DNA of 15,285 bases, taken from the NCBI GenBank assembly GCA_900551005.1, contig URUL01000048.1:1-15285 (forward strand), written 5' to 3'. The notes beneath the pieces are model-generated. The model did not search any database. It saw only the letters and a list, made by a program, of their open reading frames with translations, and had not been told where the DNA came from. The number at the start of each line of letters is the position of its first letter. Within the stretch, counting starts at the first letter, position 1. The stretch is from an uncultured Ruminococcus sp. (GTDB lineage Bacteria; Bacillota; Clostridia; Oscillospirales; CAG-272). A program made the position numbers and the translations under genes. Of this stretch, positions 5,554 through 13,090 are shown piece by piece.

Positions 5554-7692
5554 TTATACGATGATCGGAAGGACCATGGGCTTGCGCTTCGTCTGCGAAT
5601 AGATATATTTTCCCAGGTCGTCTCTTACCTTGTTCTTTATGGAGTTATAATCGCGGTGATTTGTCGTGAGACACTCGCGCACGGCATCCTCGGCGATCTC
5701 CTTGAGGCGGTCGAGCAATTCCTCCGATTCCTTGACGTAGACAAATCCGCGGGAAACGACCTCGGGATGCGCGGCAAGGTCATCATTTTCCATATCGAGA
5801 GGAATACATATGACGATTATTCCGTCCTGTGAGAGAAGCTTTCTGTCGCGCAGAACGATATTTCCGACATCGCCGACGCCGGAGCCGTCTATCATGACGA
5901 TGCCCGCAGGGACAGTACCGTTGAATTTTGCGCCGTCGGTGCCGATCTCCAGTACCCTTCCTATTTCGGAAACGAAAATATGATCCGGCGTCATACCCAT
6001 ATATTCGGCAAGCTCCTTGTGCTGATAGAGATGACGAGCCTCGCCGTGTATCGGCATGAAATATTTCGGCTTTGTCAGCGCATGCATGATCTTGATTTCT
6101 TCTTGGCAGGCGTGACCGGAAACGTGGACCTCGGCAACGGAATCCGAGAGCACGCGGACACCCTTGCGATAAAGCTCGTTTATGATATTGCCCACGAGCT
6201 TTTCATTGCCCGGGATAGCCGTCGCACTGATGATGACGACGTCATGCGGGCCGAGGTCGACCTTGTCATGCATATTGTAAGCCATGCGATAGAGTGCCGA
6301 CATCGGTTCGCCTTGACTGCCCGTGGAAACGACGGTCATTTTTTCCGGCGGATAATTCTTTATCGTCGAGATATCGACGAGCACACCGGCAGGCACGTTC
6401 ATATAGCCGAGCTTGATAGCCGCGCCGATGACATAGAGCATGCTTCTGCCCGTTATCGCCACCTTTCTGCCATAGCGCGCCGCGATATCGATGATCTGCT
6501 GGACACGGTGTACATTCGAGGAGAATGTGGATATGACGATCCTTTTATCCTTATATTCATCAAAGAAACGGATGAGCGAATGTCCGACCTTCTTTTCCGA
6601 GGGAGTAAAGCCGGGGCGCTCCACATTTGTTGATTCGCACATGAGAAGCGTAACGCCCTCGCGCCCGATCTCTCCGAGACGTGTCAGATCAGTCATTTCT
6701 CCGTCTATCGGCGTGGTGTCTATTTTGAAGTCGCCCGAGTGTACGATGATGCCCACGGGTGTTCTGATGGCGAGGCAGACCGCATCGGCGATGGAATGGT
6801 TGACTCTGATGAATTCCACCTCAAAAACGCCGAGATTTATTTTTTCACCCGCATTGACGCAGTTGAGCTGCGGTATGAAATCGAGTGAATGCTCCTGCAG
6901 CTTCCGCTCGAGTATGCCGAGCGTCAGACGCGTACCGTAAACGGGAACGTTTATCTTCTGGAGCAGATAAGGCACGGCGCCGACATGATCCTCATGACCG
7001 TGCGTGATGACGACGCCCTTGATTTTTTCCTTATTGTTTACGAGATAGGTGAAATCCGGCACGACGAGGTCTACGCCGAGCATATCATCGTCGGGAAAGC
7101 CTATACCGCAATCCACGATCAGAATATTGTCGCTGTATTCGAGCACCGTTATGTTCTTGCCGATCTCGCCGAGACCGCCGAGCGGGATGACACGCAGCTT
7201 TTTCAGCTTGCCCTTCGGTGCATTTCTGCGCTCTGTATTTCTCTGACCGAGATTGACGGGGACAGATACGGCGGGAGCCATGGCGGCAGTTATGAAGTCG
7301 GCAGAGGATTTTGACGCCTTTTTTGCGGCGGACGCCTGCGGTACCGGCGTCTCCTTCGGAGCGGAGGTGTCGTTTTTGAGCTTCTGATCCTGATTTTTCT
7401 GCTTTTTCTTTTTCGGCGTCTTTTGCGCCTTGTCGGAGACGGGAGCTTCCGCTTTTTGCTCCGAATATGCTTTGTCCGCCTTATCCGACCGCTGTGCTTT
7501 CTGCTTTTTCTTTGGTGCCTTCTGTGCTGCGTCTGAGCTTTCCTCCGTCCTTGGGGGAAGCTTTATATCGGGAGTAAGCGCATCTGCCGATATGGGCGAT
7601 TTTGCGCGATGTGATGTAACGGAGTTTATGATCTTGTCTATGGCGTCTGAGCCCGCGGCACCTGTTTTGCCGCGGTTTTTATTATAAGGCAT
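5554..7692 (-). CDS. rnjA: Ribonuclease J with long lysine-rich N-terminal extension
   Basis: This 712-residue metallo-beta-lactamase/beta-CASP ribonuclease has endonuclease and 5'-3' exonuclease activity in RNA turnover. The core begins near residue 165 (KKLRVIPLGGLGEIGKN) and carries HGHEDH (231-236), His299 in VNHS, Asp321 in HSGDF, a beta-CASP domain, SGHACQEE and PIHGEARHLYQH, then the C-terminal domain. The core of about 547 residues equals an ordinary RNase J. Residues 1-160 are low complexity, rich in Lys, Ala, Ser and Pro, with two related copies of a PKKK-QK segment. ATG 7692 has AAGGAAGGA upstream. A longer frame to 7845 lacks a ribosome site and gives an implausible start. Transcription probably begins near 8189. 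Confidence 0.96.
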   Translation of the reverse strand: MPYNKNRGKTGAAGSDAIDKIINSVTSHRAKSPISADALTPDIKLPPRTEESSDAAQKAPKKKQKAQRSDKADKAYSEQKAEAPVSDKAQKTPKKKKQKNQDQKLKNDTSAPKETPVPQASAAKKASKSSADFITAAMAPAVSVPVNLGQRNTERRNAPKGKLKKLRVIPLGGLGEIGKNITVLEYSDNILIVDCGIGFPDDDMLGVDLVVPDFTYLVNNKEKIKGVVITHGHEDHVGAVPYLLQKINVPVYGTRLTLGILERKLQEHSLDFIPQLNCVNAGEKINLGVFEVEFIRVNHSIADAVCLAIRTPVGIIVHSGDFKIDTTPIDGEMTDLTRLGEIGREGVTLLMCESTNVERPGFTPSEKKVGHSLIRFFDEYKDKRIVISTFSSNVHRVQQIIDIAARYGRKVAITGRSMLYVIGAAIKLGYMNVPAGVLVDISTIKNYPPEKMTVVSTGSQGEPMSALYRMAYNMHDKVDLGPHDVVIISATAIPGNEKLVGNIINELYRKGVRVLSDSVAEVHVSGHACQEEIKIMHALTKPKYFMPIHGEARHLYQHKELAEYMGMTPDHIFVSEIGRVLEIGTDGAKFNGTVPAGIVMIDGSGVGDVGNIVLRDRKLLSQDGIIVICIPLDMENDDLAAHPEVVSRGFVYVKESEELLDRLKEIAEDAVRECLTTNHRDYNSIKNKVRDDLGKYIYSQTKRKPMVLPIIV

Positions 7693-8188
7693 GTGATCCT
7701 TCCTTTCTTTCAAAAATAATATCTGTATACCGAAGATCCCGGCTGCCGCCGCAAAAAAAGACGCGACGCCGACGGGAAAGTGTTTGGCTTCTCCGCTTTT
7801 TTTCTTGCGGCAATATGCATTTTCTCGCGGCCATGCGCAAAACATGCCGCAAAAAGCGCAAGGGAAAAGACCGTGCGAAAACCGCGCGGAGAAAAAATAA
7901 TCTGATTACAATATGTAGGCGGGCATATGGTATATGCCGCAAAAAGCGGATGTCCCGCCTGCCTTTCCGCCTCTCTGCCCCGATACGCAGTCTGCGGAAA
8001 AGCCGAAAATATTTTTGGTGCCTCGGCACCGCGCAAGCTTCCGCCCCGACACGCGGAAATTCACGGAAATATATATACAATCAAATTACTTGCAAGTGAA
8101 TATACCGCGCTCTGTGCAAAGTCCGAAGGCAGACAAGCCGCAGGGCGGCGGTTCATAAATGGAAAATGACGGCTTAAATCCGTATCTC
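7693..8188 (-). promoter_or_regulatory. Long structured 5' leader of rnjA
   Basis: No credible gene lies in these roughly 500 bases; frames on both strands are Arg-, Cys- and Ser-rich shadows. The stretch contains small inverted repeats: GGCATAT/ATATGCC with a 3-nt loop (7922-7938), enclosed by GGCGGG (7918-7923) and CCCGCC (7954-7959), and CCGC/GCGG around five A's (7937-7949). A perfect 15-bp direct repeat, ATGCCGCAAAAAGCG, occurs at 7844-7858 and 7934-7948. A second weak minus-strand promoter is possible: TTGCAA (8095-8090), 16 bases, TATATT (8073-8068). Confidence 0.45.
7844..7948. repeat. Pair of 15-bp direct repeats in the rnjA leader
   Basis: ATGCCGCAAAAAGCG is found exactly at 7844-7858 and again at 7934-7948, 90 bases apart. 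Each copy contains a short CGC/GCG hairpin around five A's. Confidence 0.7.
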
Positions 8189-8195
8189 AAGCTCA

Positions 8196-8224
8196 ATTTT
8201 ACCATAGATTTATGAACATATCAA
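8196..8224 (-). promoter_or_regulatory. Candidate rnjA promoter with palindrome arm in the spacer
   Basis: On the minus strand TTGATA (8224-8219) and TAAAAT (8201-8196), each one base from consensus, are 17 bp apart, with TGG before the -10 (extended -10). The spacer contains one arm (8208-8217, ATTTATGAAC) of a perfect 10-bp inverted repeat; the other arm is at 8151-8160, about 30-38 bases into the predicted transcript. Confidence 0.6.
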
Positions 8225-8240
8225 TATTTTTCGAAAAATT

Positions 8241-10514
8241 TTATTTTATTTTTTCGTTTTCAAGCGTTGTTTCACGTATGCCGTTTTTTGTATATTCCAT
8301 GGTGAGATTTGCTCCGTCCTCCGTCTGTGCCTCTGCGCGAAGCATCAGCTCATGCTCACCTGCCGCACGGATATATGCCGTACCGCTGTCATATACGAGG
8401 AGGACGGCACCGTTTTTTCTCTGCGCTCCGTGCTCGCAGAGAGAGGAGATGATCTCTGCCGAGCTTGCCTCTTTGCAGTTGTACTTTTCTTCGATGACGG
8501 CAAAATCTGCTTCCGAGCGAAGCCCCGGGAAGTTCATTTTTGCATCGGCAAGCGAGAGATAGGAGAGCGCGAGAAGCATATCGTCCTGCCATATCTGCCC
8601 CGCGGCACGCATGCGGTCGTTTTCGTCATCCTTTTCCGCGTGCAGAAAGTCGGCATATGTCTGCGCATGGGCGCCGAGCTTATCTGCCATGGCAAAGAGT
8701 GAGCGCGGAGCGTCATAGGGCAGGAAGATCTCTCTCTCTCCATTTTCGATATCGTTTTGCATGAGTGCCGCTATGGCATGCCATCTGTCAATGAGCGCAT
8801 ACGCGCCGTCGGGCATGGCATAGGCTATCTCGAAGCCCATATCGTCATCGATATCAATGAAAACACGCCCGCGGACGATCTCGTTTTTGATCCCGAAGCC
8901 GACGCTTGCTCCCAGCCTGTCTGCCGCCATGGCAAAAAACCGCATGGCAGGCGTTTCGGGAACGGTCAGCTTCATTTTTTCAAGAGGCTTACAGCTTGCC
9001 GAGAGGAAAGCTGCGTATTTATCGCGGTAGTCCGCCGTAAGATAGGAGCCTATGGCGATGCCGAAATCGGCAGAAGCCATTTCCCGCATGACGGCGCGCG
9101 AATTTTTCATGCCGAGAAGCGTTCCGAATTTGTCGCAGACATATATTTTACAGAAGCCGTCTTTGAGATGCTTTGCATAAACGCCGAAATCAAAGCCGCC
9201 GGACGATGCGGCAAAGCAGAGAAGCGATAGAAAGCCCTCTCCGGAATCCGTGACGGTGGTTCCCGCCGCCTGAGCGCCTCCCATGATAAAGCGATAGGCG
9301 AGCCGCGCCTGTGCGCTTCCGTCATTCATGAAAACGCCGCGGTCGCCGAAGCATTTTCCGAGTGCCGCCCCATATGCCGTGCAGAAACGCGGATTCAGCT
9401 CCGCATGAATATTGCCCATGATGCCGGATTCCGAGAAGGTATTGTCATTTCCGGCAGAAAAGATTTTTTCATCCATTATTATATTCTCCTTGCCCAGTGC
9501 GCTTGCGCGCGGTAATTTGGTTTTCGGCGGAACGACGGTTCCTTCCTTGATAACGGTATTGGCACCGATCACGCAGCCGCGTCCGATCTTCGCTCCCGCT
9601 CCGATAAAAACGCCCTCGCAGATGATGGCATAGCAGACAGAGGCACCCGCTTCTGCCGTGACGCCGTCCATGAGGATTGCCTTGTCTATTTTGCATCGCT
9701 CTCCGATAAGGCAACCTGAGCCGATGACCGTGCCGTCCGTGATGGCGGCGCTGTCGGCTATGTGCGTGTTTTCACCGATGTAGTAAGCCGAGCCGTCGAT
9801 GCCGCCTATCTTGCCGCAGAGCGCATCTCTGTTGCAGGCATAATATTTGTCGAGCCTTCCGATATCGCACCAGTAACCCTTTGCCTCATAGGCATAGATC
9901 TCGCCCAAAAGCCGCGGAAAGACATCGCGCGAAAAATCCGTTGCCACGCCCGGCTTTATCAATGAAATAATGCTCTTGTCGAGAATATAGATTCCCGTAT
10001 TTATCTTGTTATCGGTCACATAGCGCCATGCCGGCTTTTCGGTAAATTGCGTGATCTTGCCGTTCTTATCGCAGCTTACACAGCCGAATTCCGTGGGTGC
10101 CGTGCTCCTCGTGACGAGCAGGGTGGCACGCGCTTTTCTTGCAAGATGGAAATCCATCGCCGCCGACAGATTGAAGTCACAAACGCCATCGCCGCTCATG
10201 ACGATGAACGTATCGTCCAACTCATCTGCAATGGCGGGAAGCGCGCCCGCCGTTCCGAGAGGCTCATCTTCACGGAAAAGCCTGAGTGAAACACCTTCTC
10301 CGCCGTGCGCAAGGAAATATCTTTCCATATCGTCCGCCATATAACCGAGAGTTACCAATGCATTTGTGATACCGTGCCTGCGAAGAAGCGAAAGCGTCCT
10401 CGCTATAGCCGGTTTTCCCATGATGGGAACAAGCGGCTTCGGCATGCCCGCCGTGATCGGGGAAAGCCGCGTACCGGCACCTCCCGCGAGAATCACCGCT
10501 TTTATCATATTCAT
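8241..10514 (-). CDS. Sugar-1-phosphate nucleotidyltransferase fused to a phosphohexomutase-like domain
   Basis: This 757-residue protein has three parts. Residues 1-235 are a nucleotidyltransferase domain (AVILAGGAGTRLSPIT at 6-21, PKPLVP, EPLGTAGAL at 84-92, TEKP, GYWCDIG at 213-219), which makes an NDP-sugar from a sugar-1-phosphate. Residues 245-330 are left-handed beta-helix hexapeptide repeats. Residues 370-757 resemble a phosphomannomutase/phosphoglucomutase, but the serine loop TASHNP reads YAKHLK (446-451), so the phosphorylated Ser is Lys448. The metal loop keeps three Asp (554, 556, 558) but has Met for Arg. The mutase part is probably not catalytic. GGAGG lies 8 bases upstream of ATG 10514; the in-frame ATGs upstream at 10586 and 10577 lack that. 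Mannose or glucose specificity cannot be told from sequence alone. Confidence 0.88.
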   Translation of the reverse strand: MNMIKAVILAGGAGTRLSPITAGMPKPLVPIMGKPAIARTLSLLRRHGITNALVTLGYMADDMERYFLAHGGEGVSLRLFREDEPLGTAGALPAIADELDDTFIVMSGDGVCDFNLSAAMDFHLARKARATLLVTRSTAPTEFGCVSCDKNGKITQFTEKPAWRYVTDNKINTGIYILDKSIISLIKPGVATDFSRDVFPRLLGEIYAYEAKGYWCDIGRLDKYYACNRDALCGKIGGIDGSAYYIGENTHIADSAAITDGTVIGSGCLIGERCKIDKAILMDGVTAEAGASVCYAIICEGVFIGAGAKIGRGCVIGANTVIKEGTVVPPKTKLPRASALGKENIIMDEKIFSAGNDNTFSESGIMGNIHAELNPRFCTAYGAALGKCFGDRGVFMNDGSAQARLAYRFIMGGAQAAGTTVTDSGEGFLSLLCFAASSGGFDFGVYAKHLKDGFCKIYVCDKFGTLLGMKNSRAVMREMASADFGIAIGSYLTADYRDKYAAFLSASCKPLEKMKLTVPETPAMRFFAMAADRLGASVGFGIKNEIVRGRVFIDIDDDMGFEIAYAMPDGAYALIDRWHAIAALMQNDIENGEREIFLPYDAPRSLFAMADKLGAHAQTYADFLHAEKDDENDRMRAAGQIWQDDMLLALSYLSLADAKMNFPGLRSEADFAVIEEKYNCKEASSAEIISSLCEHGAQRKNGAVLLVYDSGTAYIRAAGEHELMLRAEAQTEDGANLTMEYTKNGIRETTLENEKIK

Positions 10515-10582
10515 GAAATCATCCTCCTTTTTCTCCCGATAGTATATTTTTCCTCGGGCAGGGGATTTTTTATTCATGTAAG

Positions 10583-10614
10583 ACAAAAAGAAAAATCGCT
10601 GTTTTCACAGCGAT
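10583..10614 (-). terminator. Terminator of the transporter-epimerase operon
   Basis: On the minus strand an 8-bp stem, ATCGCTGT (10614-10607) and ACAGCGAT (10602-10595), with a GAAA loop is followed by TTTTTCTTTTTG. It lies between the epimerase and the nucleotidyltransferase gene, which therefore probably has a separate promoter. Confidence 0.85.
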
Positions 10615-10650
10615 CTCGGTCTGACGGAAAAGTATGTGGATGTTCCTTGA

Positions 10651-10694
10651 AAAAGTACCTTGTGTTTCATGTCCTTTTGTGTGACCAAAAGTAC
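10651..10694. repeat. Dispersed AAAAGTAC palindromic repeat, copy 1
   Basis: A 44-bp stretch bounded by AAAAGTAC on both sides matches 15106-15149 without gaps, 38 of 44 bases by hand count. It lies in the 122-base gap between the terminator and the epimerase stop. Its internal palindrome is decayed compared with copy 2. Confidence 0.8.
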
Positions 10695-10737
10695 GATAAA
10701 TACAGAGCAGTTATTTCAACACGCTGAAAGCTCTTTT

Positions 10738-11403
10738 TTACAGCGACTTGAATTCGTTTATTTTCAGTGCAAGATTTTCTTTGTTGCAGGAAGAATTGAG
10801 AAATCCCGAGCTTCCGATGACGAACATGTCCGCACCTGCCGCTTTGAGTCGTATCAGATTGGGAGCGCTGACGTTTCCGTCTATTTCGAGCGGCATTTCG
10901 GGATAGCCCGCGGAAATAAAGAGCTGCCTTGTTCGCGCCACCTTGTCTATCATGGGCTCTATCAGCTTCTGTCCCGCAAAGCCGGGGTTGATCGTCATTA
11001 CAAGGATCCCTTCCGCGAGAGGAAGCACCTCTTCTATTGTGGAGAGCGGTGTCGCGGGATTAATAGCAACATAAGGGAGTCCGCCCGCATCGCGTATTCT
11101 GTCCATGGCACGACAGAGATGATTTGTGCTTTCCGCATGGACGGAAACGATATCTCCCTCTTTGATCGGAAACCATTTTATCTTGTCCTCCGGTCTGTCT
11201 ATCATCAGATGGATATCGAGCGGGAGAGGGGTTATTTCGTGAAGATAACGGCAGTAATCCGTACCGAGCGTGAAATTCGGGACGAAAGAGCCGTCCATAA
11301 TATCGATATGAAGACCGGCGATGCCGTTTTCTTCGAAAATTCTGCAATATGCGCGTGTGTCGTCCGGATTTACACACATCATGGAAGGGTAAAGCCTGTT
11401 CAT
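10738..11403 (-). CDS. Ribulose-/allulose-phosphate 3-epimerase family protein
   Basis: This 221-residue TIM-barrel epimerase inverts C3 of a ketose phosphate. Metal ligands fit His32 and Asp34 (LHIDIMDGSFVPNFTL), His65 (DIHLMIDRP) and Asp175 (LEIDGNVS); NPGFAGQ (139-145) forms the phosphate-side loop. Several stretches are closer to allulose-6-phosphate 3-epimerase (AlsE) than to housekeeping Rpe as I recall them: YPSMMC at the start, VMTINPGFAGQ, and the ending GADMFVIGSSGFLN. The usual Rpe VDGGI appears as IDGNVS. The substrate is therefore left open. ATG 11403 overlaps the transporter stop (ATGA) and has GGAG 6 bases upstream, so translation is coupled to the transporter. A terminator follows. 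Confidence 0.92.
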   Translation of the reverse strand: MNRLYPSMMCVNPDDTRAYCRIFEENGIAGLHIDIMDGSFVPNFTLGTDYCRYLHEITPLPLDIHLMIDRPEDKIKWFPIKEGDIVSVHAESTNHLCRAMDRIRDAGGLPYVAINPATPLSTIEEVLPLAEGILVMTINPGFAGQKLIEPMIDKVARTRQLFISAGYPEMPLEIDGNVSAPNLIRLKAAGADMFVIGSSGFLNSSCNKENLALKINEFKSL

Positions 11404-12689
11404 CTTTTTCTCCTGTAGTTTTTCTCTTTGATTGCAGTTACGGCGCGGAAATACATGCCGACGAGAGTATCCATAAGGAATATGGCAAGCGCTATGGCAC
11501 CCGCTATGGCCAATGTCTGTGAAAGAGCTTCGCTTGCACTGGCATCATGCAGGATGAGCATATGCGCCGTGCGGTAGATCATAAATCCGGGCACGAGAGG
11601 CAGAATCCCTCCGAGCAGAAACGAGGTCACGGGAGCCTTCAGCACTCTTGCGAGGATCTGTGCCATGAGGTCGACCGCAAGGATCGGCAGAAAGTTGGAC
11701 CAGAAAACGCCTGCATCGGTATAGAGATTAAGCGCAACATAGATCGCCCAGCAAAGCATGGCGTTTGCCGAGCATGGAATGATATGCTTCTTCGGTATTT
11801 CGAAGATGATGCTGAAGCCCATCATGGAAATGAATACGAAAATGCACTGCACAAAATTCAGTTCGCCCGCAGCGAAATTGATCTCCGCGGTCAGATTCAG
11901 CTTGGCACCGAAAAAAATGCCAGCACCGACGCCCACGGCGATGGAAGCTGCGGCAAGGCATGCTTCTATGGCACGCGATGCGGCGGAAAGATAGTCTCCG
12001 CACAGCACATCGCGAATAGCATTTGTTATGGCGACTCCCGGGACAAGCGGCATAATACAGCCGGATATTACGGCCGAGGTAAGTACAGCGCCGATCTGCG
12101 GCAGATAATTTTTAAAGACGAAAGCGATCGCTATCGCAACTATCGTAACGGTGAGCGCACAGAGTGTATCGGCGATGATATCCTTACCGATAAGCGAGCG
12201 CAGAAAATAATTTGCAAGCGCGAGGAAAAGACCACATACGAGGCCTGCACAGAAATCGAGCATACCGCCGCCGAAGGCGACAGCCATACCCGCACAGGCA
12301 AACATTGTACCGACTATCTTCAGCCCCTTGGGATAGAGGATCTCTTTTGAAATGGCGGCGAGGCGCTTTTCCGCCTCCTCAAGCTGTATTTTTGCCGAGC
12401 AAAAATCGCGGGAGATCTCATTTGCTTCGGAGACTTTTCTCATGTTTTTTCCGCCGTCAAGCGTTCTTTTCGTCATGGAAATGGAGCAGACCTTCGGCTC
12501 GGAAAGCGTTATCATAACGCCCGTCGGCAAAACGAAGGCGGAATAGACGGAAAAGCCTGCCGTGGCAAGGATGCGTGTCATCGTATCCTCCACGCGGTGT
12601 GTTTCCGCACCGCTTCGGAGCATCAATTCTCCTATATCAATTGCAAATTCCGCCAAACGGCGGTAGTATTCGGTATCAATATTTTCCAT
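11400..12689 (-). CDS. ThrE-type (fused YjjP-YjjB) membrane exporter
   Basis: This 429-residue integral membrane protein belongs to the threonine/serine exporter (DUF1212/ThrE) family, a group that also includes YjjPB, implicated in succinate export. The N-terminal cytoplasmic part carries MLRSGAETHRVEDTM (23-37), the family signature. About five membrane segments follow (about 125-245). A second block from about residue 270 matches the ThrE_2/YjjB part. Each half has a PLVPG motif. In many Firmicutes and enterobacteria these halves are two proteins; here they are one chain. ATG 12689 has GGAG 5 bases upstream; the in-frame TTG at 12707 has no such support. The substrate is unknown; coupling to a ketose-phosphate epimerase gives no clear hint. 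Confidence 0.9.
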   Translation of the reverse strand: MENIDTEYYRRLAEFAIDIGELMLRSGAETHRVEDTMTRILATAGFSVYSAFVLPTGVMITLSEPKVCSISMTKRTLDGGKNMRKVSEANEISRDFCSAKIQLEEAEKRLAAISKEILYPKGLKIVGTMFACAGMAVAFGGGMLDFCAGLVCGLFLALANYFLRSLIGKDIIADTLCALTVTIVAIAIAFVFKNYLPQIGAVLTSAVISGCIMPLVPGVAITNAIRDVLCGDYLSAASRAIEACLAAASIAVGVGAGIFFGAKLNLTAEINFAAGELNFVQCIFVFISMMGFSIIFEIPKKHIIPCSANAMLCWAIYVALNLYTDAGVFWSNFLPILAVDLMAQILARVLKAPVTSFLLGGILPLVPGFMIYRTAHMLILHDASASEALSQTLAIAGAIALAIFLMDTLVGMYFRAVTAIKEKNYRRKR

Positions 12690-12776
12690 AGCATCTCCGA
12701 AAGACAATTTTTATGATTGACAGGGCGTCAGATTCATTCCCGTATTTTATACTTTTTCAGCCGTTAAGCCGAAGCC

Positions 12777-12812
12777 CTTGCAAAGGCAAGGCTATCTGCG
12801 TTTATTATACCA
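12777..12812. repeat. 36-bp direct repeat, copy 1
   Basis: This stretch is identical to 12902-12937. It begins CTTGCAAAGGCAAGG and ends TTTATTATACCA. On the minus strand it carries the extended -10 TGGTATAAT and, downstream, the small hairpin CTTGC-CTTT-GCAAG. Confidence 0.92.
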
Positions 12813-12901
12813 AGAAGCAAAAATGCTTGCTTGCAAAGGCATTTTTGCGAAGCCGTCAATTACGCAGCCGCGCGATGCGCGGGAAGGGCAACGCCCGGAG
12901 A

Positions 12902-12937
12902 CTTGCAAAGGCAAGGCTATCTGCGTTTATTATACCA
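12902..12937. repeat. 36-bp direct repeat, copy 2
   Basis: A perfect copy of 12777-12812, offset by 125 bases. Between the copies are three further inverted repeats: GCAAAAATGC (12817-12826) with GCATTTTTGC (12839-12848), CCGCGC/GCGCGG, and GGGC/GCCC. Confidence 0.92.
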
Positions 12938-12956
12938 CAAATTTTCGAAATGTCCA
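12929..12956 (-). promoter_or_regulatory. Candidate promoter of the ThrE-type transporter operon
   Basis: On the minus strand TGGACA (12956-12951) is one base from TTGACA; after 16 bases comes a perfect TATAAT (12934-12929) preceded by TGG, an extended -10. The -10 lies in repeat copy 2. Copy 1 offers a second TGGTATAAT (12812-12804) without a good -35. Confidence 0.6.
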
Positions 12957-13013
12957 TACACTTTTGAATCCAACGTAAAAATTTTCTTTTTTTAACTTTT
13001 TGGTCTCACATTA

Positions 13014-13042
13014 TTGACAAACGTACAATAAAATTATAAAAT
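13014..13042 (+). promoter_or_regulatory. Promoter of the solute-binding lipoprotein gene
   Basis: TTGACA (13014-13019) and TAAAAT (13037-13042) are spaced 17 bp. The expected start near 13049 coincides with a palindrome, GGAAATATTTATTTCC (13049-13064), which would form a hairpin at the 5' end of the mRNA ahead of AAGGAG (13078-13083). Confidence 0.7.
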
Positions 13043-13090
13043 ATATACGGAAATATTTATTTCCAAAAAAATAAATCAAGGAGAAAGCAA

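Noticed and set aside
7693..7845. Extension of RNase J to an ATG at 7845
   Set aside because: No ribosome site precedes it, the added 51 residues look like translated leader, and ATG 7692 has AAGGAAGGA at proper spacing.
7682..8169. Several 65-130 codon frames on both strands upstream of rnjA
   Set aside because: They overlap one another, are of skewed composition with no motif, and lie within the predicted leader.
8226..8239. ATTTTTCGAAAAAT as a terminator after the nucleotidyltransferase gene
   Set aside because: It is a continuous palindrome without a loop or a GC-rich stem, so it would not make a good terminator. Read-through into rnjA remains possible.
10515..10586. Earlier start for the nucleotidyltransferase
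   Set aside because: The extra 24 residues are basic and not family-like. GGAGG is placed 8 bases before ATG 10514 and falls inside the longer version.
12777..12937. Two 36-bp direct repeats, a CRISPR-like repeat length
   Set aside because: There are only two copies, the spacing is 89 bases and filled with palindromes, and no cas genes are in view. They look like duplicated promoter or palindromic elements.
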